Notes: generated by a model from the letters alone, not told the origin. Shown: positions 1-6,386, counted from the first letter of the stretch. The stretch: 11,126 nt of DNA from Candidatus Avelusimicrobium fimicolum (GCA_900541355.1 UQJU01000049.1:1-11126), one strand, 5' to 3'. Made by a program: numbers and translations.

Positions 1-15
1 TGTCCTCTTTTAGAG

Positions 16-137
16 TAACGACAGATCCTGGACTACAACTTTCCAGGATGACGACAACTACAATATAAAAGGCAAACTACACAAGCAATAGAACCTGAAA
101 CCGGTCAATAGACCCCGTACAGAAACACTACGGGGTC
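16..137 (-). repeat. Composite palindromic repeat, copy A
   Basis: Read on the minus strand this has two parts. The first (137-105) is a hairpin with a 9-bp stem (GACCCCGTA at 111-119 against TACGGGGTC at 129-137). The second (56-16) is a hairpin with stem ATCCTGG/CCAGGAT (25-31 and 43-49). The same order and orientation recurs on the plus strand at 4140-4248: by eye 31 of 33 bases match in the first part, 36 of 44 in the segment leading into the second hairpin, and 38 of 41 in the second part. Copy A has about 15 extra bases between the parts. An outer dyad CTGAAACC (95-102) / GGTTTCAG (146-153) encloses the first hairpin in this copy only. No coding potential is seen. It lies downstream of the first prepilin gene, beyond its terminator. 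Confidence 0.8.
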
Positions 138-208
138 CATTAATAGGTTTCAGAATCTACCTTATGGGTAGTTGCCGTTAAAGACAACAGTCCCCTAAAA
201 GGACAAAC

Positions 209-236
209 AAAAAACCCGCCGGGTTCAAGCGGCGGG
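209..236 (-). terminator. Rho-independent terminator of prepilin 1
   Basis: On the minus strand a 6-bp all-GC stem (CCCGCC and GGCGGG, plus positions 231-236 and 215-220) with a 10-base loop is followed by a run of six T. It lies 41 bases after the stop codon of the prepilin gene at 277-789 and probably ends a dapF-dapL-prepilin transcript. Confidence 0.8.
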
Positions 237-276
237 CGTTACAAAAAACAACTATATAAAATATCCAACTGCTAAA

Positions 277-789
277 TTAATACGGCTTGCGGCCGGCAGT
301 GTACAGGTCAAGCGATTGGCAAATAGCAATACTCTTGGCTTGGTTGCTCGTGCAGGCGAGTGAAGCCCCCTTGCCCGACGTTCCGCTGATGTACGGGTTC
401 CACAGTACATAGTCGTACTTGTTGCCGCCCAAGCGTTTGGCGGTTACGCCGTTGCAGTCGGTGCCGGGGATATTGGCGTTAGTGGCGGAGTTTATCACAA
501 ATTCAAAAGCCTTTGTCGTGATTTTGCTTCCGTCCGCGCTCATTGTGCCGGGGTAGGCAATCGCCAATTTTTTAAACGAAACCGGGCAAGCGTTGTCGCC
601 CGAACGTCCGGCGGCGTAGGCATAAACCGCGTCATTAAGGGCCTTAATGCCGGCCATCGCTTCCGTGGCGCGGGCGCGCTCAATAGAGCGCGTGTACTGC
701 GGCAATGCTATGGACGTCAATACACCGATAATCAAAACCACCGTCAGCAATTCAATTAATGTAAAACCAGAATTAGAAATTTTATTCAT
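277..789 (-). CDS. Type IV prepilin / pseudopilin-like protein (prepilin 1)
   Basis: A 170-residue class III signal-peptide protein, expected in a type IV pilus or type II secretion-type pseudopilus at the inner membrane and cell surface. The leader is eight residues (MNKISNSG). Prepilin peptidase should cut at G8|F9 and N-methylate F9; Glu13 is the conserved +5 residue. The hydrophobic N-terminal helix runs to about residue 30 and ends in the ALPQY motif shared by all four prepilins here. The C-terminal head is unique and holds several Cys (near NACPVS, GTDCNG, SLACTS and AICQS) that could form disulfides. The start is supported by a strong Shine-Dalgarno AGGGAGGA at 793-800. It lies 31 bases after dapL on the same strand with no clear promoter between, so it may be co-transcribed with dapFL. 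Major versus minor pilin cannot be decided from sequence. Confidence 0.88.
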   Translation of the reverse strand: MNKISNSGFTLIELLTVVLIIGVLTSIALPQYTRSIERARATEAMAGIKALNDAVYAYAAGRSGDNACPVSFKKLAIAYPGTMSADGSKITTKAFEFVINSATNANIPGTDCNGVTAKRLGGNKYDYVLWNPYISGTSGKGASLACTSNQAKSIAICQSLDLYTAGRKPY

Positions 790-820
790 AAATCCTCCCT
801 AATGATTTTAACAAATTTTA

Positions 821-2050
821 CTAAAATTTAAGCGCACTTACGCGCTCAGCGGCCTGTTTCGTCAGTTCCGGCGTGTTAAAAGCCGTCAAGCGGAAGTAGC
901 CCTCTCCGCACGAACCGAACCCGACTCCCGGGGTGCCGACCACCTGCGCTTCCTGCAAGAGTTTATCAAAAAAGGTCCAACTATCCAGCCCATTTGGGGT
1001 TTTTAGCCAAATATACGGCGCATTTATCCCGCCGAAGGCTTGTATGCCCGCACCTTTTAGGGCATTTAAAATCACGCGCGCATTAGCCTGATAACCGGAA
1101 ATAACCTCTTTAATCTGCGCTTGTCCGTCGGGCGAAAAAACGGCCTCCGCCCCACGCTGGACGATATACGGCACGCCGTTAAATTTAGTTGTCTGGCGGC
1201 GCAGCCACAACGCATTAAGCGGGTGTGCGGAGCCGTTTGCGTCAAAGATTTCCACCCCCTTAGGCACCACCGTATAAGCACAGCGCGTACCGGTAAAACC
1301 CGCCGTTTTGGAGAACGAGCGGAACTCCACCGCCACTTTTTCCGCCCCCGGAATTTCGTAAATGGAGTGCGGCACATCTGACTGTGTAATATATGCCTCG
1401 TAAGCGGAGTCATATAAAATAATGCTATGGTTTTCAACCGCCCAATCTACCCATTTTTTTAACTCCGCACGCGTCATAGCGGTTCCCGTGGGGTTATTGG
1501 GTGAACACAAATAAACCAAATCAGCGGGCTTATCCGGCAAGGCCGGCGTAAAATTATTTTCCTCGGTACACGGCAAATAAACAACTCCGCCGTAACGTCC
1601 GTTTGAAAATTCCTCCGTTCTGCCCGCCATTACATTCGTGTCCAAGTACACAGGATACACCGGGTTTTGCAGGGCGACCGTTTCCAACGGGGAAAAGAGT
1701 TCCTGGAAATTCGCCACATCACTTTTGGCTCCGTCGCTGACAAAAATTTCGTCGGCGGATAATTTTATACCGCGCGATAAATAATCGTGCTGTAAAATGG
1801 CTTCGCGCAAAAACGCATAGCCCTGTTCAGGGCCGTATCCGCGAAAGGTGTTTATATTTCCCATTTCGTCGCACGCTTTTTTTAACGCTTCCACCACCGC
1901 CGGAACCAGCGGGCGCGAAACGTCCCCAATGCCCAAACTAATCACGCTTTTGCCCGGGTTTTGTGCCTTAAAAGCAGCCACGCGCTTGGCAATGGTAGAA
2001 AAAAGATAACTGCCCTGTAATTTTAAATAATTTTCGTTTAATTGCGCCAT
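821..2050 (-). CDS. dapL: LL-diaminopimelate aminotransferase
   Basis: A 409-residue fold-type I PLP enzyme (EC 2.6.1.83) that converts tetrahydrodipicolinate plus glutamate to LL-diaminopimelate, bypassing the succinylase and acetylase branches. Visible landmarks: N-terminal LQGSYLF (11-17), NPVYPVY (129-135), NNPTGT (185-190), DSAYEAY (214-220), the PLP lysine K248 in SFSKTAGFTGTR, and carboxylate-binding R387 in GYFRLTAF. Length matches the DapL family, about 400-410. The start is ATG at 2050, not the in-frame ATG at 2125: the dapF stop codon overlaps it as TAATG, a G-rich ribosome site lies within the last dapF codons, and the MAQLNENYLKLQGSYLF start matches the family. The extra upstream residues are only dapF sequence in another frame. 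The overlap implies translational coupling with dapF. The product is the substrate of DapF, so the pair forms a two-step pathway module in the cytoplasm. Confidence 0.95.
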   Translation of the reverse strand: MAQLNENYLKLQGSYLFSTIAKRVAAFKAQNPGKSVISLGIGDVSRPLVPAVVEALKKACDEMGNINTFRGYGPEQGYAFLREAILQHDYLSRGIKLSADEIFVSDGAKSDVANFQELFSPLETVALQNPVYPVYLDTNVMAGRTEEFSNGRYGGVVYLPCTEENNFTPALPDKPADLVYLCSPNNPTGTAMTRAELKKWVDWAVENHSIILYDSAYEAYITQSDVPHSIYEIPGAEKVAVEFRSFSKTAGFTGTRCAYTVVPKGVEIFDANGSAHPLNALWLRRQTTKFNGVPYIVQRGAEAVFSPDGQAQIKEVISGYQANARVILNALKGAGIQAFGGINAPYIWLKTPNGLDSWTFFDKLLQEAQVVGTPGVGFGSCGEGYFRLTAFNTPELTKQAAERVSALKF

Positions 2051-2883
2051 TATTCCCCCCAATATTCGCCCGAAAAAACCGCTTGGGCAAGCCCCGTCAT
2101 AAAAATATTTTTTTGCTCCGGCCACTCTATAAACAGGTCGCCGCCGTCCAATTTAACGGTTATATTTTTTTCTGTTTTATGGTTTAATACACACGCCACC
2201 GCCGCAGCGCAAGAGCCGGTTCCGCAAGCCTGCGTAATGCCCGCACCGCGCTCCCATACGCGCATCCGCACGGTTTTATCATCTAACACCTGCACAAACT
2301 CCACATTTGTTTTACGCGGAAAAAGCGGGTGCGTTTCCAATTGCGGCCCCCAAACAGAAAGAGGAACCTTGTTAATATCCGGCGTAAAAATAACCAAATG
2401 CGGATTTCCCATAGAAACGGCTGTTCCGTGAAAGGTTTGTCCCGCGGCGGAAAGCGGAAAATTGACGGCTGTTTCCGCCGGGTTTCCCGCCATAGGGATT
2501 TCCCCCTGCGTAAGCCGGGGCGCGCCCATATCCACCCGCACAAGTCCGCGGGCTTCGTTGATAATTTCCGTGCGGATAATGCCCGCCAAGGTATCTAACG
2601 AAATATGTTTTTTATTGACTGTTTTCCGACGGAAAAGGTGCAAAGCCACACAGCGCGAAGCATTGCCGCACATTTCGGCCTCGCTGCCGTCGCTGTTAAA
2701 AATACGCATTGTAACATCGGCCTTGGCTGACGGCAAGAGCAAAACAAGTCCGTCCGCCCCGACGCCAAAGCGGCGGTTGCAAATAGTTTGAGCAAGCGCA
2801 GACGGATTTTTTAAGTCCGCCGCGGCCGCCCCGTCCAGCAGGACGAAATCGTTTCCCAAACCTGTATATTTTGTAAATTGCAT
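2050..2883 (-). CDS. dapF: Diaminopimelate epimerase
   Basis: A 277-residue cofactor-independent epimerase (EC 5.1.1.7) that interconverts LL- and meso-diaminopimelate for lysine and peptidoglycan. The two catalytic cysteines are visible: C72 in EMCGNASRC and C220 in QACGTGSC. The supporting H162 (GNPHLV) and E211 (WERGAG) are present, as are the N-terminal KYTGLGNDFV motif and FGVGADG (39-45). Two positions depart from the commonest forms: CGNAS instead of CGNGA after the first cysteine, and GAGIT instead of GAGET before the second. As recalled, GAGIT occurs naturally in some alphaproteobacterial DapF proteins, and no catalytic residue is lost. The start ATG at 2883 has only a weak ribosome site (AAGAA). 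It is the first gene of a dapF-dapL pair and is divergent from the nitroreductase gene across 70 bases. Confidence 0.96.
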   Translation of the reverse strand: MQFTKYTGLGNDFVLLDGAAAADLKNPSALAQTICNRRFGVGADGLVLLLPSAKADVTMRIFNSDGSEAEMCGNASRCVALHLFRRKTVNKKHISLDTLAGIIRTEIINEARGLVRVDMGAPRLTQGEIPMAGNPAETAVNFPLSAAGQTFHGTAVSMGNPHLVIFTPDINKVPLSVWGPQLETHPLFPRKTNVEFVQVLDDKTVRMRVWERGAGITQACGTGSCAAAVACVLNHKTEKNITVKLDGGDLFIEWPEQKNIFMTGLAQAVFSGEYWGE

Positions 2884-2917
2884 ATTCTTATTTTATAAAA
2901 ACCGGACTCCAATTTGG

Positions 2918-2935
2918 TAAGATATTTGTATCTTA
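2918..2935. promoter_or_regulatory. Perfect inverted repeat between dapF and nitroreductase
   Basis: TAAGATA, a 4-base spacer TTTG, then TATCTTA form a perfect 7-bp dyad. It sits 18 bases before the nitroreductase start codon and just before its ribosome site AGGGG (2941-2945). The position fits an operator for a dimeric repressor, or a hairpin in the 5' leader. It lies in the shared upstream region of dapF and could affect both genes. No regulator family can be assigned. Confidence 0.45.
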
Positions 2936-2953
2936 TTTACAGGGGTATATTTT

Positions 2954-3499
2954 ATGGAAGTATTGCAAGCCATTCAAACGCGCCGCAGCGTGCGCAAATA
3001 TTTGGATAAGCCCGTAGAACGGGAAAAAATAAACGAGTGTTTGGAAGCCGCCCGTCTGGCGCCGTCCGCCTGCAATTCCCAGCCGTGGCACTATATTGTA
3101 ATTGACGACCCGAAAGTAAAAGAAGCCTTTTGCAAAGAAGCATTTAGCGGTGTATATGCAATGAGCAAATGGGCCGAAAAGGCTCCCGTTTTGATTGCCG
3201 CCGTATCGGACAAGGGGTCCTTTACCAGCCGCATCGGCAATTTCTTCCGCCGGACGGAATTTTATTTGGTGGATCAAGGCATTTCCGGCGAGCAACTCGT
3301 CTTGCGCGCGTGGGACCTGGGGCTTGGCACCTGCTGGATTGGGTGGTTAAATTCGGCCAAAGCGGAAAAATTCTTTAAACTGCCCAAAGGCAAAAAAATT
3401 GAGCATTTAATTGCAATGGGTTATCCCGCCGAAACACCCGACGCGCGCCCGCGCGAAGCCTTTGAAAAGAAGGTCAGTTACAACGAATTTAAAGAGTAA
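2954..3499 (+). CDS. Nitroreductase-family flavoprotein
   Basis: A 181-residue FMN-dependent oxidoreductase of the nitroreductase superfamily, cytoplasmic and probably a homodimer using NAD(P)H. FMN phosphate-contacting residues are seen in TRRSVRKY (R10, R11, S12, R14). PSACNSQPW (37-45) is the usual flavin-site loop, LGLGTCWIG (122-130) the mid-domain motif, and MGYPAETPDARPR (155-167) the C-terminal flavin-contact segment. Length is in the compact range of the family. The start ATG at 2954 is preceded by AGGGG with 8-base spacing. It is divergent from dapF and convergent with prepilin 2, so it is probably a single-gene transcript. The family covers nitroaromatic, quinone, enone and flavin reduction; the true substrate cannot be told from sequence. 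Confidence 0.9.
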   Translation: MEVLQAIQTRRSVRKYLDKPVEREKINECLEAARLAPSACNSQPWHYIVIDDPKVKEAFCKEAFSGVYAMSKWAEKAPVLIAAVSDKGSFTSRIGNFFRRTEFYLVDQGISGEQLVLRAWDLGLGTCWIGWLNSAKAEKFFKLPKGKKIEHLIAMGYPAETPDARPREAFEKKVSYNEFKE

Positions 3500-3507
3500 G
3501 TAAAAGC

Positions 3508-3531
3508 GCCCTAGGTTTTATAGCCTAGGGC
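3508..3531. terminator. Shared bidirectional terminator hairpin
   Basis: GCCCTAGG (3508-3515) and CCTAGGGC (3524-3531) form a perfect 8-bp stem with an 8-base loop. It lies midway between the converging stop codons of the nitroreductase (3499) and prepilin 2 (3555). The T-run is short on the minus side (GCTTTTAC) and poor on the plus side, so it may work better for prepilin 2. Confidence 0.65.
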
Positions 3532-3554
3532 ACTCTTCATTGCTGCGTTAAAAA

Positions 3555-4052
3555 TTACTCCGTATATTCTGCGCCCCAACTGCCGAAATTGCCGCTTCCG
3601 CTACTTCCGTTGGAAGTTTTTTTCGTTAGACCTATTGCCTTGCAATCAGAACCATCCGCATCCTTGGAAATACAAAACCGTCTGCCGCCGGGACCCATTC
3701 CTAATCCAAAACCGCTAGGTGGACGGCCCCAATATACAACTAAACCGGTACCCGCGGGCGTATTTTCTTTCACACTTCCGCCTTGAAAGCCACAACTATC
3801 TTCTTGAAAAAAAGAAAACTTACAAGGAGTAGAATCCGGCAATTTTATATCCAGTTCATCCGTGATACAACTGGCTCCTTTGCCCAAACGGCAAACTTCC
3901 ATAGCATCATAATAAGCCTTAATTACCGGCCAGATAGCGGCTGCACGGCTTTTATCCACTGCTTTTTTATACTGCGGCAATGCCACAGAAGACAAAATAC
4001 CAATAATTAGAACTACTACTAACAATTCAATCAAGGTAAAACCTTTCTTCAT
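3555..4052 (-). CDS. Type IV prepilin / pseudopilin-like protein (prepilin 2)
   Basis: A 165-residue prepilin with a very short leader, MKKG|FTLIE, cleaved at G4|F5 with the conserved Glu at residue 9. The membrane helix and ALPQY segment are near-identical to those of prepilins 1 and 3. The head differs: four Cys before the midpoint-to-C-terminal region (in EVCRLGKGASC, TPCKF and DSCGF) plus two later ones (RRFC, SDCKA), and a C-terminal half rich in Gly and Ser (RPPSGFGLGMGPGGRR, NGSSGSGNFGSWG). The ribosome site AGGAGGGG ends a few bases before the ATG. Base composition looks more AT-rich than dapF and dapL. It is convergent with the nitroreductase, and upstream lies a repeat-rich non-coding stretch. 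The component role (major, minor, or type II secretion pseudopilin) is undetermined. Confidence 0.87.
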   Translation of the reverse strand: MKKGFTLIELLVVVLIIGILSSVALPQYKKAVDKSRAAAIWPVIKAYYDAMEVCRLGKGASCITDELDIKLPDSTPCKFSFFQEDSCGFQGGSVKENTPAGTGLVVYWGRPPSGFGLGMGPGGRRFCISKDADGSDCKAIGLTKKTSNGSSGSGNFGSWGAEYTE

Positions 4053-4139
4053 AACCCCTCCTATTATATTCCCCCAAACACAGGGGTTTTTTATTTTAAC
4101 AAAAAGAGTCTATCCCTGTCTAGGGTATTTCCGACCGCA

Positions 4140-4248
4140 GCCCCCGTAGTGTTTCTGTACGGAGTCTATTGATAAGTGCTTGGGTTGTTTATCTTTTGCA
4201 TTGTCGTTGTCGTCATCCTGGAAAGCCGTAGTCCAGGATCTGTTGTTA
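4140..4248 (+). repeat. Composite palindromic repeat, copy B
   Basis: Inverted relative to copy A at 16-137. The first part (4140-4172) carries the imperfect stem CCCCCGTA / TACGGAG. The second (4208-4248) has stem ATCCTGG/CCAGGAT around the loop AAAGCCGTAGT. It has the same order, orientation within the element and nearly the same spacing as copy A. It lies between prepilin 2 and the glycosyltransferase, outside any gene. Confidence 0.8.
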
Positions 4249-4263
4249 TTAAATAAGGAGTAG

Positions 4264-4300
4264 ATACTGGAACGCTCCGCGCCGGCAAACCTTCCAGTAT
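4264..4300 (-). repeat. Palindromic repeat with altered, compensated stem
   Basis: On the minus strand ATACTGGAA and TTCCAGTAT form a 9-bp stem around a 19-base loop that ends in GCCGGCGCGGAGCG. The repeat at 10301-10337 has the same loop length and 16 of 19 loop bases, but its stem reads ATCCTGGAA / TTCCAGGAT. Both sides of the third pair changed together, so pairing is kept. Confidence 0.75.
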
Positions 4301-4374
4301 GACCTATTAAATAACACCCATTACCCAAGCAGTAAATCCTGAAAAAACTAACGTGCCACCCGTGAATTGCCCAT

Positions 4375-4451
4375 AAAAACGGCTTGTACGAAAAAATATT
4401 TTTTGAACCCCTTAGGGCGGGTTATCAAAATATCCGTGCAAGCCTGTTTTT
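4375..4451. repeat. Long imperfect palindrome, possible terminator or structured RNA
   Basis: Nested dyads run over 77 bases. AAAAAC (4375-4380) faces GTTTTT (4446-4451) with one bulged T. GGCTTGTACG (4381-4390) faces CGTGCAAGCC (4435-4444) with one G.U pair. ATATTTT-type A/T arms flank AACCC / GGGTT around the loop CTTAGGGC. T-runs follow the stem on both strands, so it could terminate the glycosyltransferase transcript on the minus strand and a transcript from the other side. It could equally be a small mobile palindrome. Confidence 0.5.
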
Positions 4452-4477
4452 TATAACGCTTTGGCAGAGATTTTTTG

Positions 4478-4506
4478 GTTACTTTTTCCGGCAAAAAAAA
4501 GTAAAC
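4478..4506. terminator. AT-rich dyad after the glycosyltransferase gene
   Basis: GTTACTTTTT, loop CCGGC, and A-run plus GTAAAC pair over about 10 bp with one bulge, starting 8 bases past the stop codon of the minus-strand glycosyltransferase. It has the look of a weak terminator or mRNA 3' end, but lacks a T-run after the stem on the minus strand. Confidence 0.3.
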
Positions 4507-4513
4507 TTTCCGC

Positions 4514-5716
4514 CTATTTTTCAAACTTTTCTTTGAACCACTTAATCACCCATTCGGGTTTGTAATCAATAATTTTTTTGTTATGCGGGGTATAACTTTC
4601 CGCCGGGGCAAAAATCTGCTTTTCGCGCGGAAGAAGCGGATAAATGTAATCGGTTACCACCTCAATATTGGGATACCACAGATTGTGTACCTTTTTATCT
4701 ATCCAATGCTGCAAGCCCAAGTTAGGTAAATGCAGGCCCGCCGAAGCGGCCCAAAAAACGGAGTTGACGGCAATCACATACAGCGGGAATTCACCCTTTA
4801 AAATGGAAAGCAAATGCCACGTTTGGTTAATGGAAAGTTTTTTGATATCAATTTCCAAATAGTCCGGGTTTTCCACAGGGCCGCCCTTGGTAACGCTCAT
4901 CACAAAGTACCCCTCTTTAATAAGCCCCTTGGCAAGTGCCTGCATATGCGGATAAACATAGTTTGAGCCGCGTGAATCCAACTGCAAGAAAATAATCCCT
5001 TTTTTGCCTTGCGCGCCTTTGCGTGCCTTGTCCAAATACTCCGCCACCACCGGGGCGGGCTCTGCCGGGAAATACATTACAGGAGCGGGAACATCTTTGG
5101 GCACGGGTAATGAAAAAGTTTCAAACAAACTCTTTACGCGGTGTGCAACGTGCAAACCGTAATCGTAGTACACAGGCACAGCCAAAAAACCTTCGGGAAT
5201 ATTTTTAAAGGCATCCTCGTAATTGTAATTTTTCCAAATGAACGGATGCCGGTATCCGTCAAAATAAAAAACCTTTTCAAAATGGGGATTTTCGGCCAGT
5301 AATTTGCCAACTAAGGGCGAATTATTGCGGTCAAACTGCCCGCCCACATACGCGTAAAAGGGTAATTGGGGATACTCCTTTTTAAGCGCGGAAAGCATTG
5401 GCGTAGTGTATAAATAATCACCAATTCCCATAAAGAAAATCAGTGCCACCCCTTTGACGTTAGCATTAGCCTTCAAGGCCTTACCCAAGTGATAATAAAC
5501 GTGTTCGTGGCGGTAGAGCGGGCGGGAAATGCGGTACCACTCCTTATTTGCAGGCAAAGTTTCCTTGCATTCCGCCGAGGTATGAGGCTTATCAAACTGA
5601 TACCATACGGGCGTATGGGTGTGAAGAAAAAAGAAAATTTTATGTTTCAGCCAGCGCAACGTTTCGTAAACTACGCAGGCGGTACGGTGCATACAAAGCC
5701 ATTTTTGGATATTCAT
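4514..5716 (-). CDS. GT9-like (heptosyltransferase-type) glycosyltransferase, putative
   Basis: A 400-residue protein with features of a GT-B glycosyltransferase of the GT9 type. The N-terminal nucleotide-fold motif is GIGDYLYTTPMLSALKKEYP (97-116). The middle holds a strand-loop typical of the second Rossmann domain (IIFLQLDSRGSNYVYP, 241-256). Near the C-terminus, VIAVNSVFWAASAGLHLPNLGL (314-335) stands where GT9 enzymes usually have a donor-site D-S-G-x-x-H-L-A-A motif; the D, G and H are not conserved here, so donor use may differ. The first 90 residues, basic and aromatic, resemble nothing I recognise. There is no signal peptide; a cytoplasmic, membrane-associated role in surface glycan or lipopolysaccharide core assembly is inferred. 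ATG at 5716 is chosen over TTG at 5752 because that TTG is the -35 box of a good promoter. It is flanked by prepilin genes and not visibly part of an operon. Confidence 0.72.
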   Translation of the reverse strand: MNIQKWLCMHRTACVVYETLRWLKHKIFFFLHTHTPVWYQFDKPHTSAECKETLPANKEWYRISRPLYRHEHVYYHLGKALKANANVKGVALIFFMGIGDYLYTTPMLSALKKEYPQLPFYAYVGGQFDRNNSPLVGKLLAENPHFEKVFYFDGYRHPFIWKNYNYEDAFKNIPEGFLAVPVYYDYGLHVAHRVKSLFETFSLPVPKDVPAPVMYFPAEPAPVVAEYLDKARKGAQGKKGIIFLQLDSRGSNYVYPHMQALAKGLIKEGYFVMSVTKGGPVENPDYLEIDIKKLSINQTWHLLSILKGEFPLYVIAVNSVFWAASAGLHLPNLGLQHWIDKKVHNLWYPNIEVVTDYIYPLLPREKQIFAPAESYTPHNKKIIDYKPEWVIKWFKEKFEK

Positions 5717-5723
5717 ATATATA

Positions 5724-5752
5724 AGTATATCAAACCGGGAAAGGGAGTTCAA
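5724..5752 (-). promoter_or_regulatory. Sigma-70-type promoter of the glycosyltransferase gene
   Basis: On the minus strand TTGAAC (5752-5747), a 17-base spacer, then TATACT (5729-5724). The ATG begins 7 bases after the -10 box, where transcription would be expected to start. No Shine-Dalgarno is present, which fits a leaderless mRNA. Confidence 0.6.
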
Positions 5753-5766
5753 AACGGGTTATAATA

Positions 5767-5802
5767 AAATGAAAAGCCCCCAGTTGGCAAAACCGGGGGC
5801 TT
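5767..5802 (-). terminator. Rho-independent terminator of prepilin 3
   Basis: Minus-strand stem AAGCCCCC with GGGGGCTT (5802-5795 and 5781-5774), extended inward by GGTT/AACT with one G.U pair, loop TTGCC, then CTTTTCATTTT. It begins 22 bases after the prepilin 3 stop codon and separates it from the glycosyltransferase promoter. Confidence 0.82.
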
Positions 5803-5823
5803 GATACAAAAAAGTGCAACCGA

Positions 5824-6294
5824 TTAACGGTAATACGAACTGCCGTTGGAAATAGGCGACACGTTAATCAAATCAAAAAAGTCTGCGCAATCGCCTGACG
5901 GACAGCGCCAGTACATAGTGCCCACTTCGGGCATACCGGCGGTCTGCACCTTTACAAAGCCGCGTACACCCGTATAACTGTTGCTCATACCCTTGGACGT
6001 TACCGTCACTTCGCAGTTGCGGGTGCTTCCTGCGGCGGTGCCGAGGGTGTAGGTCCAGTTTTTGCTGTTGTTGGCAATTTTAATGTCCAAGTCGGAAAGC
6101 GCACCCGGGCAGGTGCGGAAGGTAGTGGCATAAATGGACGCCGCATCCAAAATATTCTTGGACGTTACCACCGCTTCGGCAGTGCGGGCCTTTTCCACAG
6201 AGCGTTCATACTGCGGGAGCGCAACGGCGGACAAAATGCCGATAATCAGCACGACTACTAACAGTTCAATAAGCGTAAAACCCTTATTATTCAT
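5824..6294 (-). CDS. Type IV prepilin / pseudopilin-like protein (prepilin 3)
   Basis: A 156-residue prepilin: leader MNNKG, cleavage at G5|F6, Glu10 at +5, then the same LVVVLIIGILSAVALPQYERSVEKA helix type seen in the other copies (hydrophobic to about residue 28). The head (about 50-156) contains four Cys (RTCPGA, RNCEV, WRCPS, GDCADFF), a plausible two-disulfide arrangement, and ends in an aromatic SSYYR tail. A strong ribosome site, AGGAGAG, precedes the ATG. It has its own candidate promoter and terminator, so it is a single-gene unit, divergent from nifJ. The protein N-terminus matches prepilin 2 while the codons differ at many third positions. That points to old, selected copies rather than a recent duplication. 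Confidence 0.88.
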   Translation of the reverse strand: MNNKGFTLIELLVVVLIIGILSAVALPQYERSVEKARTAEAVVTSKNILDAASIYATTFRTCPGALSDLDIKIANNSKNWTYTLGTAAGSTRNCEVTVTSKGMSNSYTGVRGFVKVQTAGMPEVGTMYWRCPSGDCADFFDLINVSPISNGSSYYR

Positions 6295-6325
6295 ATTCTC
6301 TCCTTATAAGTCAAATCTACCTAAT

Positions 6326-6354
6326 AGTATAACCAAAATTGAAATCCAAAACAA
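6326..6354 (-). promoter_or_regulatory. Candidate promoter of prepilin 3
   Basis: Minus strand: TTGTTT (6354-6349), 17-base spacer, TATACT (6331-6326). The -10 is good and the -35 only half matches consensus. The predicted start leaves a short leader of about 25 bases that contains the ribosome site. Confidence 0.45.
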
Positions 6355-6368
6355 GTAAAAATTCTTTT

Positions 6369-6386
6369 ATTTACCGGGCGGTAAAT
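6369..6386. promoter_or_regulatory. Dyad operator candidate upstream of nifJ
   Basis: ATTTACC, spacer GGGC, GGTAAAT: a perfect 7-bp inverted repeat ending 6 bases before the nifJ -35 box and 15 bases upstream of the prepilin 3 -35 box. The site could serve an activator or repressor of either divergent gene. It does not match the Rex or FNR consensus as I recall them. Confidence 0.45.

Larger units (their letters stand above)
4053..4513. other. Gene-free stretch rich in palindromes
   Basis: No convincing gene is seen in these 461 bases on either strand. An open frame on the minus strand (4110-4328) is only translated repeat sequence. From left to right: the upstream region of prepilin 2 with its ribosome site, a short CCCC/GGGG dyad followed by T (4071-4090), composite repeat copy B (4140-4248), an oppositely oriented palindrome (4264-4300), a long imperfect palindrome (4375-4451), and an AT-rich dyad (4478-4506) just past the glycosyltransferase stop codon. 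Confidence 0.7.

Noticed and set aside
2051..2125. Longer N-terminus for DapL starting at 2125
   Set aside because: The extra 25 residues overlap the dapF coding end; the TAATG start at 2050 fits the family and the ribosome site.
3589..4010. Plus-strand frames opposite prepilin 2
   Set aside because: They lie antisense to a clear prepilin and show no domain, ribosome site or sensible composition.
4071..4090. CCCC/GGGG dyad followed by six T on the plus strand
   Set aside because: The stem is only 4 bp and there is no plus-strand gene before it to terminate; kept only as a note in the gene-free stretch.
4110..4328. Open frame of 72 codons on the minus strand
   Set aside because: It is made entirely of the palindromic repeats; its NNNRSW...FQDDD segments recur in the unrelated frame at 10289-10471 only because the repeats do.
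5717..5752. TTG start at 5752 for the glycosyltransferase
   Set aside because: This TTG coincides with the -35 box of a well-formed promoter, so it would not be in the mRNA.
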